Origin: Streptomyces vietnamensis
Lineage (GTDB): Bacteria; Actinomycetota; Actinomycetes; Streptomycetales; Streptomycetaceae
Length of the DNA: 64,000 nucleotides
Assembly (NCBI RefSeq): GCF_000830005.1
Contig: NZ_CP010408.1
Span: 222,636 to 286,635, forward strand
Direction: 5' to 3'
Within the stretch, counting starts at the first letter, position 1, and each line of letters opens with the position of its first letter. Positions 40,662-49,797 of the stretch are shown one piece after another. The notes beneath the pieces are model-generated. The model saw nothing but the letters and a program-made list of their open reading frames with translations, made no database searches and was not told the origin of the DNA. Made by a program: the position numbers and the translations under genes.

Positions 40662-40681
40662 GCTCAACTCGGAGGCATCTC

Positions 40682-41395
40682 ATGAGCATTCACACCCTCG
40701 GCACGTCCCGACTCGATGCCGTCGTGATGGAGGGGACCGGTCACGGCTTCGCCCGGATCCGCCTCGCCGACGGCCACGCGGTCACCCTCAAGACGCGGCC
40801 CGGCGCCGATGTCGCGGAAGAGGTCTTCCTCTCCCCGGGCCTGACCGCTCCCGACACCGAGGCCTGGGAGAACGAGGACTCCTGGGAGGACTGGCTGACC
40901 GGCGGGACCCTCGGCAACGAAAGCGGGATGTTCCTGGACGTGCCCGCCGAGGCGCTCCGCGACCTGATCATCCAGCACGGCGGTGAGCACGACGACCAGG
41001 AGGGCGAGGACCCCGCGCCGAACGCCGAGAGCACGACCGCCGAGGAGACGGCCCAGGACCTGCTGGCCGAGCTGGCCGACCTGCACGGCGCGTTCGAGCA
41101 CGGCTACGGCGCCGACGACATCCGGCGCGCCTTCGGGCGCATCAGCGACGCGGGCGGCCCCTACCTGATCTGCGTCTGGGACGTCGCGGACGACTACGGG
41201 TTCGGCGGCAACGCAGAGTTCTACGCCGAGGACGAGAACGGCCTCTTCGAGCTCCGGCCGGACGTCTATGACTGGCTCGCCGGCCAACAGGACATCCCCG
41301 GCCCCGTCGAGACCTGGGTGGGCGCGCACCTCCCCGAGCTGGTCGAGTTCGCCGCCACCGACGACCGCCACAACTACGCCCGGACTGAGCGCTGA
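40682..41395 (+). CDS. Acidic hypothetical protein
   Basis: 237 residues from ATG 40682. The first part (LDAVVMEGTGHGFARIRLAD) is a beta-rich fold. The middle is very Glu/Asp/Thr-rich (about 105-125). The last part has WDVADDYGFGGNAEFYAEDE and ends in a helix. The strongly negative charge could mimic DNA, as in some phage inhibitors, but this is only a thought. A perfect hairpin (41406-41441) follows. Confidence 0.7.
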   Translation: MSIHTLGTSRLDAVVMEGTGHGFARIRLADGHAVTLKTRPGADVAEEVFLSPGLTAPDTEAWENEDSWEDWLTGGTLGNESGMFLDVPAEALRDLIIQHGGEHDDQEGEDPAPNAESTTAEETAQDLLAELADLHGAFEHGYGADDIRRAFGRISDAGGPYLICVWDVADDYGFGGNAEFYAEDENGLFELRPDVYDWLAGQQDIPGPVETWVGAHLPELVEFAATDDRHNYARTER

Positions 41396-41405
41396 CCCTG
41401 GCCGT

Positions 41406-41441
41406 GCACGGCGGGGGCGAAGTCTCCGCCCCCGCCGTGTG
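41406..41441. terminator. Hairpin after the 40682 gene
   Basis: CACGGCGGGGGCG pairs with CGCCCCCGCCGTG. The next gene starts 44 bp downstream without a leader promoter, so it may be an attenuator rather than a full stop. Confidence 0.6.
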
Positions 41442-41484
41442 CGAGCCCGAAGCTGCCGAACCCCTCAGCATCGAAGGGAACCGC

Positions 41485-42102
41485 ATGAACGAGACCCGAA
41501 GCGCTGCTGGTCGGCGGCCCGCGGCGCGGCTCCTCGCCGGCCCGGTCATCCGCCGCCCGCAGCGCACCCTCACGCCCGAGGAACGCGAAATCGTACGGGG
41601 GATCTCCACCCTGAACTTCCAGGGCGCCCTGATCATGGGCATCGTGGACCCGGTCCCCAACCCCTCGCCGATGGACGAGGACGAGGGCGCCTGGGTGCGC
41701 GAGCAGGTGTGGTCCGCCTACCTCCAGAAGATCGAGCGCAAGTACCCGTTCGGCTTCGCCCGATGGGCCATGTGCGAGCGGGGCACCTGCTGGAACTGCC
41801 TGGCCGGCCGCTGCGACCTGTGCGTCCACCGGCAGGAAGGCGGCCCGCACGCGGACGACAACACCGACTGGGTTCTAGACATCCGGGGCCGGTGCGTCGC
41901 CAAGTTCATCCTGCGGCCCGGCGGCGAGCCGTGCGTGTGGTGGTGCCGGTGTGCGTGCCCCAAGAGCGATCCGACTCCGGAGACAGCCGCGGCTCCGGCC
42001 GAGGGTGAAGTCGCACCGGGGAAGGCCGCTGGGCGGCCGGGTGGGGCCGTGCGTCGGGGGCAAGGCTCTGCGGTCGACGCCGCGCAATACGCCCTGTTCT
42101 GA
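41485..42102 (+). CDS. Cys-rich protein (DUF6248-like)
   Basis: 205 residues from ATG 41485 after GAAGGGA. The core has GALIMGIVDPVPNPSPMDED, then FARWAMCERGTCWNCLAGRC, then DLCVHRQEGG and CVWWCRCACP. The nine or so Cys would bind one or two metal ions. The whole pattern is that of a family common in Streptomyces that I recall as DUF6248. Function unknown. The C-terminal 40 residues are disordered. Confidence 0.7.
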   Translation: MNETRSAAGRRPAARLLAGPVIRRPQRTLTPEEREIVRGISTLNFQGALIMGIVDPVPNPSPMDEDEGAWVREQVWSAYLQKIERKYPFGFARWAMCERGTCWNCLAGRCDLCVHRQEGGPHADDNTDWVLDIRGRCVAKFILRPGGEPCVWWCRCACPKSDPTPETAAAPAEGEVAPGKAAGRPGGAVRRGQGSAVDAAQYALF

Positions 42103-42181
42103 CGGTGCGCGACCGGACTTCCGGGCAACGGTGATTGCCCGGAGCCGTCCTGGGTGCGCTGGAGGGGACACCCTTGCGGAA

Positions 42182-42242
42182 GTGATGAAAGGTGATTATA
42201 GTTATCTTGTCGATCGGCGGTGGCAGCCGACGACACCGGACA
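42182..42242 (+). promoter_or_regulatory. Leader module 7
   Basis: GTGATG 42182-42187; TATAGT 42197-42202; stem TCGGC / GCCGA (42214-42218, 42226-42230) extended by GTC / GAC; loop GGTGGCA; then CACCGGACACACAC. The gene starts at ATG 42266. Confidence 0.83.
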
Positions 42243-42265
42243 CACACAGATCCAGGAGACCGCAC

Positions 42266-42559
42266 ATGTTCTTCAACAGCCTCGCCCAGCTTCCCGCCTC
42301 CCGCGTCGACGTGGACGCGCTGCGCCAGGACGAGGCGCTGTGGCAGCACGGTCCGGACGGTCGGGGGTACGTCCCGCTGTGCAACCTCGTCCGGGGCTGC
42401 GGTGCGCCCGCCGAGTGGGTCATCGAGCACCCCTCCACGGGGACCCGCCGCTTCGTGTGCAAGGACTTTCACCCCGTCGAGGTGGTCACCGACGCGGTGG
42501 CCTGGTGGGTGACCGAAGCGATTGACATCGCTGAGTACCTGGCGAGCAAGCACGACTAG
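42266..42559 (+). CDS. Small hypothetical protein
   Basis: 97 residues from ATG 42266 after CCAGGAG. MFFNSLAQLPASRVDVDALR, LCNLVRGCGAPAEWVIEHPS and an acidic helical end. Three Cys may bind a metal. It is followed by a 10-bp hairpin and the promoterless module 8. Confidence 0.7.
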   Translation: MFFNSLAQLPASRVDVDALRQDEALWQHGPDGRGYVPLCNLVRGCGAPAEWVIEHPSTGTRRFVCKDFHPVEVVTDAVAWWVTEAIDIAEYLASKHD

Positions 42560-42571
42560 CTGACCCCGGCG

Positions 42572-42599
42572 GGGCGGGCGGCCGACCGACCGCCCGCCC
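42572..42599. terminator. GC hairpin before module 8
   Basis: GGGCGGGCGG pairs with CCGCCCGCCC (10 bp). There is no T-run. The next gene has only a promoterless leader, so read-through is probably needed. Confidence 0.55.
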
Positions 42600-42650
42600 G
42601 GAGAGCCCCCGCGATATCAGCGGCATCACCCCGTTGAGCAGCACATCCCC

Positions 42651-42682
42651 GAGCGGCAGTGGCAGCCGCTCGGCACCGGAGA
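42651..42682 (+). promoter_or_regulatory. Leader module 8 (hairpin only)
   Basis: Stem GAGCGGC / GCCGCTC (42651-42657, 42665-42671), loop AGTGGCA, then GGCACCGGAGAACCAC. No promoter. ATG 42705 lies 33 bp after the hairpin. Confidence 0.8.
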
Positions 42683-42704
42683 ACCACATCAGGGAGAACC
42701 CCCC

Positions 42705-44088
42705 ATGACACGCACGACTTTCGTTGCCTCCACCGGCTGTACCCGTATCAGCGAAACCCGCCACTACACCCACGCGGTCATCGCCGACCGCCGCGACGGC
42801 GAGGGCCGCATCGCGCACACCTGGTCCATGTCCGCGGCCAACGTCGCCCGGGCCGCCCGGGCCGCCGAGCGCGCGGGCTGGAAGAACGTCACGGTCGAGG
42901 AGGTGCACGTCCAGGAGAAGCCGGCCCGCACTCGCAGGGCGACCCCGAAGCAGGCGCCCGCCGCTGCCCAGCCGGCCCCGGCCGCCGAGCGCGAGCCGCT
43001 CGTCCTCTACGCCGTCCGCCCGGCTGCGGGCGGAGGTTTCGACGTCGTCAACACCTCGGGCCTGGTCGTCTCGGGCGACTGGCAGACCGAGGTCGGCGCC
43101 CAGGAGCGCGCCGACTACCTGAATGCCCAGGAGAACCGCAAGCGCGCCGAGGACGCCCTGACCGAACCGCAGCGGCGGGTGTACGCCGTCGTCAAGCGCG
43201 ACGGCGCGATCGGCGCCGGATACGGGCACAACCTCACCGCCGTCCGGAGCCTGCACGCCGCCGGCCTCGTCAAGCTCACCGAGTACGGCCCGGGCTCCTG
43301 GAACGCCGTCCACGTTCCGCCGCCCGCCGTCGGCCCGGCCGAGGCCGCCCCGGCGGCCGGTACGGGCGTACTGCCCCAGGACGCCGAACACCCGGCGGCC
43401 GCCCTGTCCGGGCAGCCGCTCGCCGACGTCACCGGCCCCCACGACCTCGGCGAGGTGGCCGGCTACTGGGTCCGGGCGGATGGCACCAGCGGCCGCCTGA
43501 CGGTCGGCTGGGTCGAGGACAGCAGGCTGAACCACCAGCGCCGACGGGCGGCCGCCCCTGGCCCGGCTGAGCGTCGCGAAGGAGCTGTTCGAGCGCACCG
43601 AAGGCTGGATCGTCGAGCCCGGCGACCAACCGTCCCTGATCCTCTGGCACGTGCCGACCCTGGATACCGCGGCCAAGCAGGGTGCCGCCGCCGAGCAGGC
43701 CCGGGGCGCGATCACCGACACCTGGACCATCACCCACACCGGCCTGCCCGAGGGCCGCTGGTTCCTGCGGGTCGAGGCTCCCGATTCCGACGCCGCCTTC
43801 GCGGCCGCCCTGGCCACCCGCGCGGGTCGCCTGGTCCAGCAGGCGGGGCATCGGCTCGGCGCGCGGCGTCTGCGGGAAGCGGACCTGGTCCGCACTGTCG
43901 GCGAGCGGGTCCGGCACGTGGCCAGCGGCCAGACCGGCACCGTCGAGGCAGTGGACGTACGGATGACCGGTGCCCACGCGTACCGGGACGGCGTGACCGT
44001 CGCCGTTGACAGCCGCTCCCGCAAGACCGCGCGCGCCCTGGAGTGGGAGCCCCTGCCGGCGGCCGAGGACCCCGAGGCTGCCTGCTGA
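42705..44088 (+). CDS. Two-part hypothetical protein with a one-base frameshift
   Basis: From ATG 42705 the frame reads to WVEDSRLNHQR. An extra C at 43541-43542 then shifts it. The natural continuation is DGRPPLARLSVAKELFERTE in the next frame, ending EWEPLPAAEDPEAAC at 44088. Rejoined it is about 460 residues: an N-terminal domain (CTRISETRHYTHAVIADRRD), a repeated ADYLNAQENRKRAEDALTEP helix, and a C-terminal domain with WTITHTGLPEGRWFLRVEAP. A sequencing error, a pseudogene or programmed shifting are all possible. Confidence 0.65.
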
Positions 44089-44095
44089 CGGCCCC

Positions 44096-44116
44096 GCCCG
44101 GCCCTACGGGCCGGGC
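44096..44116. terminator. Hairpin terminator
   Basis: GCCCGGCCC / GGGCCGGGC with a three-base loop, 7 bp after the stop codon at 44088. Confidence 0.7.
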
Positions 44117-44250
44117 GGCTCTCCTTCCCCTCCGCCGCCATCGCCGGAGTCCGGAGTGCCGCGTCCAGGCCGCGCGCGGCCAAGGGCCGCCCGCAGCACC
44201 AACGGTGCCGTTCGCGGATTTCTGCCGAGGGAACCAGGGCGGAGCCTTGC

Positions 44251-44315
44251 GTGATGATGAATAGTGAGTATAGTTGTCTTGCGGTCGGCGGTGGCAGTCG
44301 ACCACACCGGACACG
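44251..44315 (+). promoter_or_regulatory. Leader module 9
   Basis: GTGATGATGAAT at 44251; the in-phase hexamer is ATGATG at 44254, 15 bp before TATAGT 44269-44274. Stem GGTCGGC / GTCGACC (44283-44289, 44297-44303; one G-U pair), loop GGTGGCA; then ACACCGGACACGC. The gene starts at ATG 44339. Confidence 0.83.
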
Positions 44316-44338
44316 CATCCTCAGACCTTCGGAGAGTC

Positions 44339-44899
44339 ATGATCATCCGCACGCCGCTCCCCAACGCCCTGCACGCAGCCGCCCGGGCCCGCGCCATCGC
44401 CGGTATCGCCCGACGGAGGAGCGTGCTCAACCACCCGGCCGAGGAAGCGCTGACCACGGTCGCCGAGCTCCTCGACGACGTCGCGCTGACCTTCGAGACC
44501 GACCTCCCCCCGGTCCTGGACGGTGTCGTCATCACCAACACGATCCCCTTCGACGCCTCCCTGCTCCTCGCCATCGCCGAAGACGTCATCGCCCAGAACA
44601 CGGCGACCGGGCTCCCCGCCTGCCTCGGCCAGTACGTCACCAGCGCCGTGTTCGGCACCCTCGAACTGCCCCGGCTCCTGCACCCCGTCAGCGCCCAGCT
44701 CGCCTCCCAGGAGACCAGCCTGCGCGCTGCTCTCCAGCTGCTGCACGAGCGCCACCTGACGGGAGCCGGTGAGCGGCCGGAGACGGCGGGGCTCTACCTG
44801 GAAGCCGCATTCAAGCTCCACCTGAGCTGGGGGCGCCTCGCCGCCGCCGTCGCCGTGGACAACGCCCGCCCCTGCAACCGGCCGACCGTCGCCCAGTAG
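44339..44899 (+). CDS. Helical hypothetical protein
   Basis: 186 residues from ATG 44339 after GGAGAG. Mostly helix (ALHAAARARAIAGIARRRSV, LAIAEDVIAQNTATGLPACL, LHPVSAQLASQETSLRAALQ). No motif was recognised. It is followed after 138 bp by another small gene. Confidence 0.7.
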   Translation: MIIRTPLPNALHAAARARAIAGIARRRSVLNHPAEEALTTVAELLDDVALTFETDLPPVLDGVVITNTIPFDASLLLAIAEDVIAQNTATGLPACLGQYVTSAVFGTLELPRLLHPVSAQLASQETSLRAALQLLHERHLTGAGERPETAGLYLEAAFKLHLSWGRLAAAVAVDNARPCNRPTVAQ

Positions 44900-45037
44900 G
44901 ACCTCGCGCGGCGTACAGCGCCCCGCGCCCCGGCTCCCGGCCCCACCTCGGGCCGGGCGCCGGGGTCCGGCACCCCCTGCGCACGACACCGACCCGCACG
45001 GCAAGACGCCCCCGCCCGCTCGACGCGAAGGAGCGAG

Positions 45038-45439
45038 ATGACCAACCGGATGGAACCCACCGAAGGCGACCTGCTGCTCGCCGAACTGGCCGCCCTGGGC
45101 CGCCACGCCTTCCCCGGAGAGGAGGGCGGCATGACCTTCCTGATCATGGCCGCCGACCCGGGCGCCCCGGACGACGAGGACGCCGCCTACGGCGTCTTGC
45201 ACGTCCTGATGCACGCCGGCGAGCGTGCCGACCGGCCCGCGGCCGACCACCGCGAACCCTGGTCCGCGTATCTGCACGCCGCCGACGGCACCTACCTCAC
45301 CACCCTCGTCAACGGCTCCCCCACGCCGCTCGACGCGGTCGCCGACGCCGCCCGGTGTGCCCGCGAGGTGACCGAGCGGCTCAGCCGGCGCCGCCGCGGC
45401 AACTTCCCGCCGGTCGCACGCCGGTTCTGCACCTTCTGA
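45038..45439 (+). CDS. Small hypothetical protein
   Basis: 133 residues from ATG 45038 after AAGGAG. LLLAELAALGRHAFPGEEGG, then FLIMAADPGAPDDEDAAYGV and an Arg-rich end (LSRRRRGNFPPVARRF). No family was recognised. It is followed 12 bp later by the promoterless module 10. Confidence 0.68.
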   Translation: MTNRMEPTEGDLLLAELAALGRHAFPGEEGGMTFLIMAADPGAPDDEDAAYGVLHVLMHAGERADRPAADHREPWSAYLHAADGTYLTTLVNGSPTPLDAVADAARCAREVTERLSRRRRGNFPPVARRFCTF

Positions 45440-45450
45440 TCCACCCCCGG

Positions 45451-45485
45451 CCGGGCGGCAGTGGCAGCCGCCCGGCGCCGAACTC
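45451..45485 (+). promoter_or_regulatory. Leader module 10 (hairpin only, 9-bp stem)
   Basis: CCGGGCGGC / GCCGCCCGG (45451-45459, 45467-45475) with loop AGTGGCA, then CGCCGAACTCACC. No promoter. The PAPS-reductase-like gene starts 35 bp on at ATG 45511. Confidence 0.83.
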
Positions 45486-45510
45486 ACCACCCCGCACCCA
45501 GAGGAGCTCC

Positions 45511-46206
45511 ATGGACATGCCCACCCGCCGCCGGCTGCTGGAGGGGATCCGGCGCGCCCACCAGGCCGACGCCGCGTACACCGCCGCCGGCCGCGCCCGC
45601 ACCCGGGCCGCCAAGGCCACCGCCGCACACGCCCGCATCACCCGCGATCCGCAACTGCAGGGCGCCTCTGACGAGCTGGAGGCTGCGCAGGCCGTCCACG
45701 CTGGTCTCGTCCGCCGTGAGCAGGAGGCCCGGGCCAAGGTCCACCGGACCTTCACCGCGGCCCGCGCGGCCAACCGCGTCCTCGCGGCGCTCTACACCCC
45801 GCACGCTCCGGGCCGCGGAACCGGCGGCGGGAGCCGGTCCGACGTCGCGGCCGCCCTCCTCGGCGAGCTCGCCGCGATGCCCCGCGAGCTCGTCCTGGCC
45901 GCGGACAAAATCCTCGTCTCCACGAGCGGTGGCAAGGACTCGCTCGTCTGCGGGCATCGCGTGGTCACCCTGGCGGCCGAGGCCGGCTGCCTGGACAAGG
46001 TGGTCATGGTCCACGCGGATCTGGGGGAGGAGTCCGAATGGCCGGGGGTGCGTGAGCTCGCGCAGCGCCAGGCCGAGCGGTGGGGCGTCGAGTTCATCGT
46101 GGTCCAGGCCGACCGCGGCCTGCTCGGCCTCGTCGAGAAGCGCGGCATGTGGCCCGACGCGGCCCGCCGGCTGTGCACAGTTATCTGCACCAACTCCTCT
46201 CGTTGA
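45511..46206 (+). pseudogene. 5' part of a PAPS-reductase-like gene interrupted by a transposon
   Basis: It starts at ATG 45511 after CAGAGGAG. A long charged coiled coil (about 1-105) precedes an ATP-pyrophosphatase fold: LVSTSGGKDSLVCGHRV (PP-loop SGGKDS), VVMVHADLGEESEWPGV, and GMWPDAARRLCT, where the transposon enters at about 46178. The rest is at 52214-52500. The intact type adenylates or reduces a sulfur or nucleotide substrate. Many plasmid and phage copies are linked to DNA phosphorothioation or defence, which is only a possibility here. Confidence 0.8.
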
Positions 46207-46245
46207 TCGACGTGATGGTCAGTGCGATCGACGAGGAGGAACACC

Positions 46246-47442
46246 TTGGAACTGCGACAGGAACTGATCGAGGGGCGGGCGGAGCTGCCCCGGGTGGGGG
46301 CCGTTGTCCCCGCTCGGGGCGTCCACCCGCCGTACATCGTCGTGAACGCGTACGACGACGAGATCGAGGCGGCTACCGCCTACCTGCGGGATCTGGCACT
46401 GAACGACTGCAGTCCGCTGACGGTACGCAGCTACGGGTACGGCCTGCTGCGGTGGTTCCGGCTGCTGTGGCTGCTGGGGGTGGCGTGGGAGAAGGCGACC
46501 GAGGCTGAGGTCGCGGTGCTGGCGGGGTGGCTGCGGACGGCCTCGAATCCGCAGCGACGGCGGACTCAACCGGGCGGACACGTGCCCGGGTCGGTGAACC
46601 TCAGGACCGGCAAGCCGACGCTCCGTGCCGGATACGCGCCCAGAACGATCAACCATGCGTTGTCGGTGGTCAGCGGCTTCTACGGGTTCCACGCCTATCA
46701 GGGCAACGGGCCGGTGGTCAACCCTGTCCCCATCTCGCCGCAGCGCCGACATGCCCTTGCGCACCGGAGTCCGCTGGAGCCGCGGGCGGTTGTGGGGCGG
46801 GCCCGGCTGCGGCAGAAGGTCTCCGACCGGCCGCCCCGTTCGATTCCCGACCGGCTGTGGGACGAGCTGTTCGATCGCATGGGCTGTGAGCGTGACCGAG
46901 CACTGCTGGAGTGTTATGTCTCCAGCGGCGCCCGCGCGGTCGAACTGCTCGGGGTGGGGGTGAACGACATCGACTGGGCCGGCCAGCGGATCTACGTGAT
47001 CTCCAAGGGCACCCGGGAGAGGGAAGCGGTGCCGGCCTCGCCGCAGGCGTTCGTCCGTCTGGCCCGGTATCTCGACGAGGCGGGCACGCCGTCACGGGGC
47101 GAGTCGGTCTGGTGAACCCGTCGCGGGAGCGATCGTCCCCTGTCCTACTGGGCGATGCGCCGGATCATGCAGCGGGCGAACGAGCTGCTGGGCACGAACT
47201 GGACCCTGCACGACCTTCGGCACACGGCGGCGTCCCGGATGGCCAACGGCGGGAAGCTCACCCCTGTCGAGGTCCAAGCGATCATGCGGCACGCCAACAT
47301 CCAGACCACTAGCCGCTACCTGACGGCGCGGGTGGAGGAGATGTTCGACAAGCTCGCGGAGCACTACAGCACGCCGCGGCCGGCGATGAGCTACCCCACT
47401 GGGTACTCCGCGGATGACATCAAGGCGGTGTTCGGTGGCTAG
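46246..47442 (+). pseudogene. tnpA: tnpA homologue with one nonsense codon
   Basis: TTG 46246 follows GAGGAGG. The frame matches copy 1 TnpA throughout (LPRVGAVVPARGVHPPYIVV, LHDLRHTAASRMANGGKLTP, IMRHANIQTTSRYLTARVEE) but reads GESVW then TGA at 47113-47115, where copy 1 has VWRARRG. A single C-to-T change in a CGA codon explains it. All catalytic residues lie after the stop, so the product is dead. Confidence 0.85.
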
Positions 47443-47527
47443 GTCCAGCGCGACCACCGGTGTCAGCAGTCGGCACGGGCCCATCTTGGAGGGGCGCACT
47501 TTTCCCAGCAGGTTCGTGGGCGGTCCG

Positions 47528-48823
47528 ATGAAGCCGCAGCCTGCGGTCTCGGAGCCGCCGCCGCGACCGCACGGAGAACTGTCTGCAGCGTCGATCAACT
47601 ACATCTCCAAGCTGGCCTTCGACGTCTGGGAGGACGCTTCCACCGTTACCCGGCACCAGCGCGCTCAGGCCACCCGCGGCATCCTTCAGTATCTGTCCAC
47701 CCACCCGGGCCAGACCTGGCAGGAGCGGTGGGACGCCAGCCCTCTGGGCAAGGGGATGATCAAGGCGAACAGTCTCGGTGCCCGCAGGACGACCGGCCTC
47801 GCGGTCACCCCCGGGGTCCGCACGCTGTTCTGTCTCCGCGTCGTCCAGCCCACGATGCTCGCCTTCCGGCAGAACCAGCTGAACAACTTCACTCCCCTGT
47901 TCATCTCCGCGCAGAACGACCCGCTGCTGGTCGCCTTCGAGGAGCACATTGCCGCACAGGAGCTGCGGCTCAAGCACCAGCGGGAGGCCGTGCTCGACAT
48001 GTGCACGCTCCTGACCTACCAGGGCGTCGCGCTGGCCGACGTCACGCCGGAGTCGATCCTCCAATACGCGCACGACAACCGGCTGGCCCGCTGCCGCCTC
48101 CAGCCCGGACAACCGGCCTCAAACCTCCTGTTCGGGCACGGCATGTGGACGGCCCTGATCACGATGGGGCGGTTCCCGGCCTCCACGCCAACGACCATGC
48201 GGGCAGCGATGATGCGCGGCCAGCGGACCATCGAGGAGCTCGTCGATCAGTACGGGATCCGCGACCAGGCCGTCCGCGGCCTGCTGATCGACTACTTCGG
48301 CCGACGCCGAGCGGATCTCGACTACTCCAGCCTGAAGCAGCTCGCGCTCCTGCTGGTCAAGCACTTCTGGGTGAAGATCGAGCAGCTCAACCCCGATCAG
48401 CAGGGCCTTCGGATCGCACCGGACCTCTACACGCGCTGGCGCGAGACAATCCGTCTCAAGGACGACGGCACCCACCGGCGTGGCCAGGACGACATCGTCA
48501 TCTCGGTCCGCAGCTTCTACTACGACCTGCACACCTGGGCTGCTGCTGAGCCCGAACGCTGGGCGGCCTGGGTCGCGCCGTGTCCCGTCCCGCCTGGTGA
48601 ATTCCACGGTCTGGGCGTCCGCCGGCGGAAGGGGACCGAACGCTCCGCGGACCGCACCCGGCAGCGCCAGCCGCTCTTGCCCGTCCTGGTTGAGCACGTC
48701 GAGTCCCGCTACGACCATGCCCGGCTCCTGCTCGAACGCGCCGACCAGGCCGCCGACGGGGAGGAGTTCACACACGCTGGCACACCGGGCAGATCCGCGA
48801 GCTGCGGCGACACAAGAACCTGA
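47528..48823 (+). pseudogene. tnpB: 5' part of a tnpB homologue, core deleted
   Basis: From ATG 47528 it matches copy 1 TnpB from the N-terminus to GEEFTHAG (about 420 codons: HPGQTWQERWDASPLGKGMI, FRQNQLNNFTPLFISAQNDP, WAAAEPERWAAWVAPCP). At about 48780 it is joined to foreign sequence that encodes HTGQIRELRRHKNLTAHLES in another frame. The whole catalytic block is missing; the tail is at 49326. Confidence 0.8.
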
Positions 48824-48988
48824 CGGCCCATCTGGAAAGCCTGGTCGGCTACCTGGCACCCGGCCCGGTGCGGGAACGACTCGTGACCTGGACCGCAACC
48901 CGACCGCTCCTGCCCTGACCAGCCCTCCAGCAATCAGATCGCTCCAACTGAGTTCCCAAGGCGAGGTTTCAGCAGAGGCGGTCGAAGA

Positions 48989-49264
48989 TCAGAACGGAAC
49001 CGACAGGCCGGAGTCGCGCAGGCGGGCCAGAGCAACGGACATGCACTGCTGAACAGTCCTCCCATCGGCTCGCATCCCATGCGCCAACGGGCCACCGCTG
49101 GCAGCGAACGTCCACGCCGGCGCGTTGTCAGCCAGTCTCTCGGCGTCCATCCTGATCATGGCATTCACACCCTGCTCGCCCAGCCACTCCAAGATCAGAA
49201 GCGTCACGTCCTCGACGCCGCGTTCCTCATCGATCTTCGGCCAACGGCCTCGGTTCCCAGTCAT
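48989..49264 (-). CDS. 91-residue hypothetical protein lodged within the tnpB remnant
   Basis: ATG 49264 follows CGGAGTG on the minus strand. MTGNRGRWPKIDEERGVEDV, LLILEWLGEQGVNAMIRMDA and a C-terminal GRTVQQCMSVALARLRDSGL. It looks like a complete small acidic protein with its own coding bias. It sits where the tnpB catalytic region should be. Confidence 0.65.
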   Translation of the reverse strand: MTGNRGRWPKIDEERGVEDVTLLILEWLGEQGVNAMIRMDAERLADNAPAWTFAASGGPLAHGMRADGRTVQQCMSVALARLRDSGLSVPF

Positions 49265-49325
49265 CACTCCGACTCTATCGAGGCCCCGGAGGTGGTCCAG
49301 GGGTCCAACCACCAAGTTCAGAGAA

Positions 49326-49571
49326 GCCTGCATCCGCTGCCCGATGCTCCGCGCCAACCCCAAGATGCTCGCCCGGCTTACCGAGCTGGAAGCCGACCTT
49401 CTACAACGCCGGACACAAGCCGAAGCCGAGGGTTGGATCGGTGAGATCGAGGGCATCGACCTCACCCTCACCTTCCTCCGCGCCAAGCGCGACGAGACCC
49501 ACCGTCGAGCCCAGCGACCAACTCTGCACCTCGGCATCCCCGCCCGCCGTCGGCCGAAGGAGTCCGAATGA
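49326..49571 (+). pseudogene. tnpB: 3' fragment of the tnpB homologue
   Basis: CIRCPMLRANPKMLARLTEL through IEGIDLTLTFLRAKRDE matches the C-terminal Cys motif and helical tail of copy 1 TnpB (CIRCPMLSVNPKMLPRLDEI). It ends RRPKESE with TGA at 49569-49571. Confidence 0.85.
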
Positions 49572-49589
49572 CGTTCCGCAGACCGATGC

Positions 49590-49650
49590 CTGATCCAGAA
49601 CCTCCAACGCCTCGGCGCCCCCCGGAATATGATCGAACGGAACTCCCCGT
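49590..49650 (+). repeat. Diverged repeat A around the cargo gene (with 50928-50982)
   Basis: About 55 bp here and at 50928-50982 are roughly 75-80% alike and encode LIQNLQRLGAPRNMIER and LIQYLERLGVPWHAIER-H. Both seem to be 3' ends of one gene family, now truncated. They bracket the 49798 gene. Confidence 0.6.
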
Positions 49651-49797
49651 CCATGCTCGGCTCGCGGGCCCTCGGCCGGTAGGGCCTCGACCTGCTCCCG
49701 TGGCCGGACAACCCCACCTATTCGCATGCGAGGCGCCGCCGCAACAAACGCATTCTCTTTCGCGAAATCGATAGCAAGAGTCATGCAGGGAGAAATC

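Noticed and set aside
42653..44318. Long minus-strand open frame opposite the 42705 gene
   Set aside because: Antisense shadow; the plus strand has leader module 8, a ribosome site and coding bias in two joined frames.
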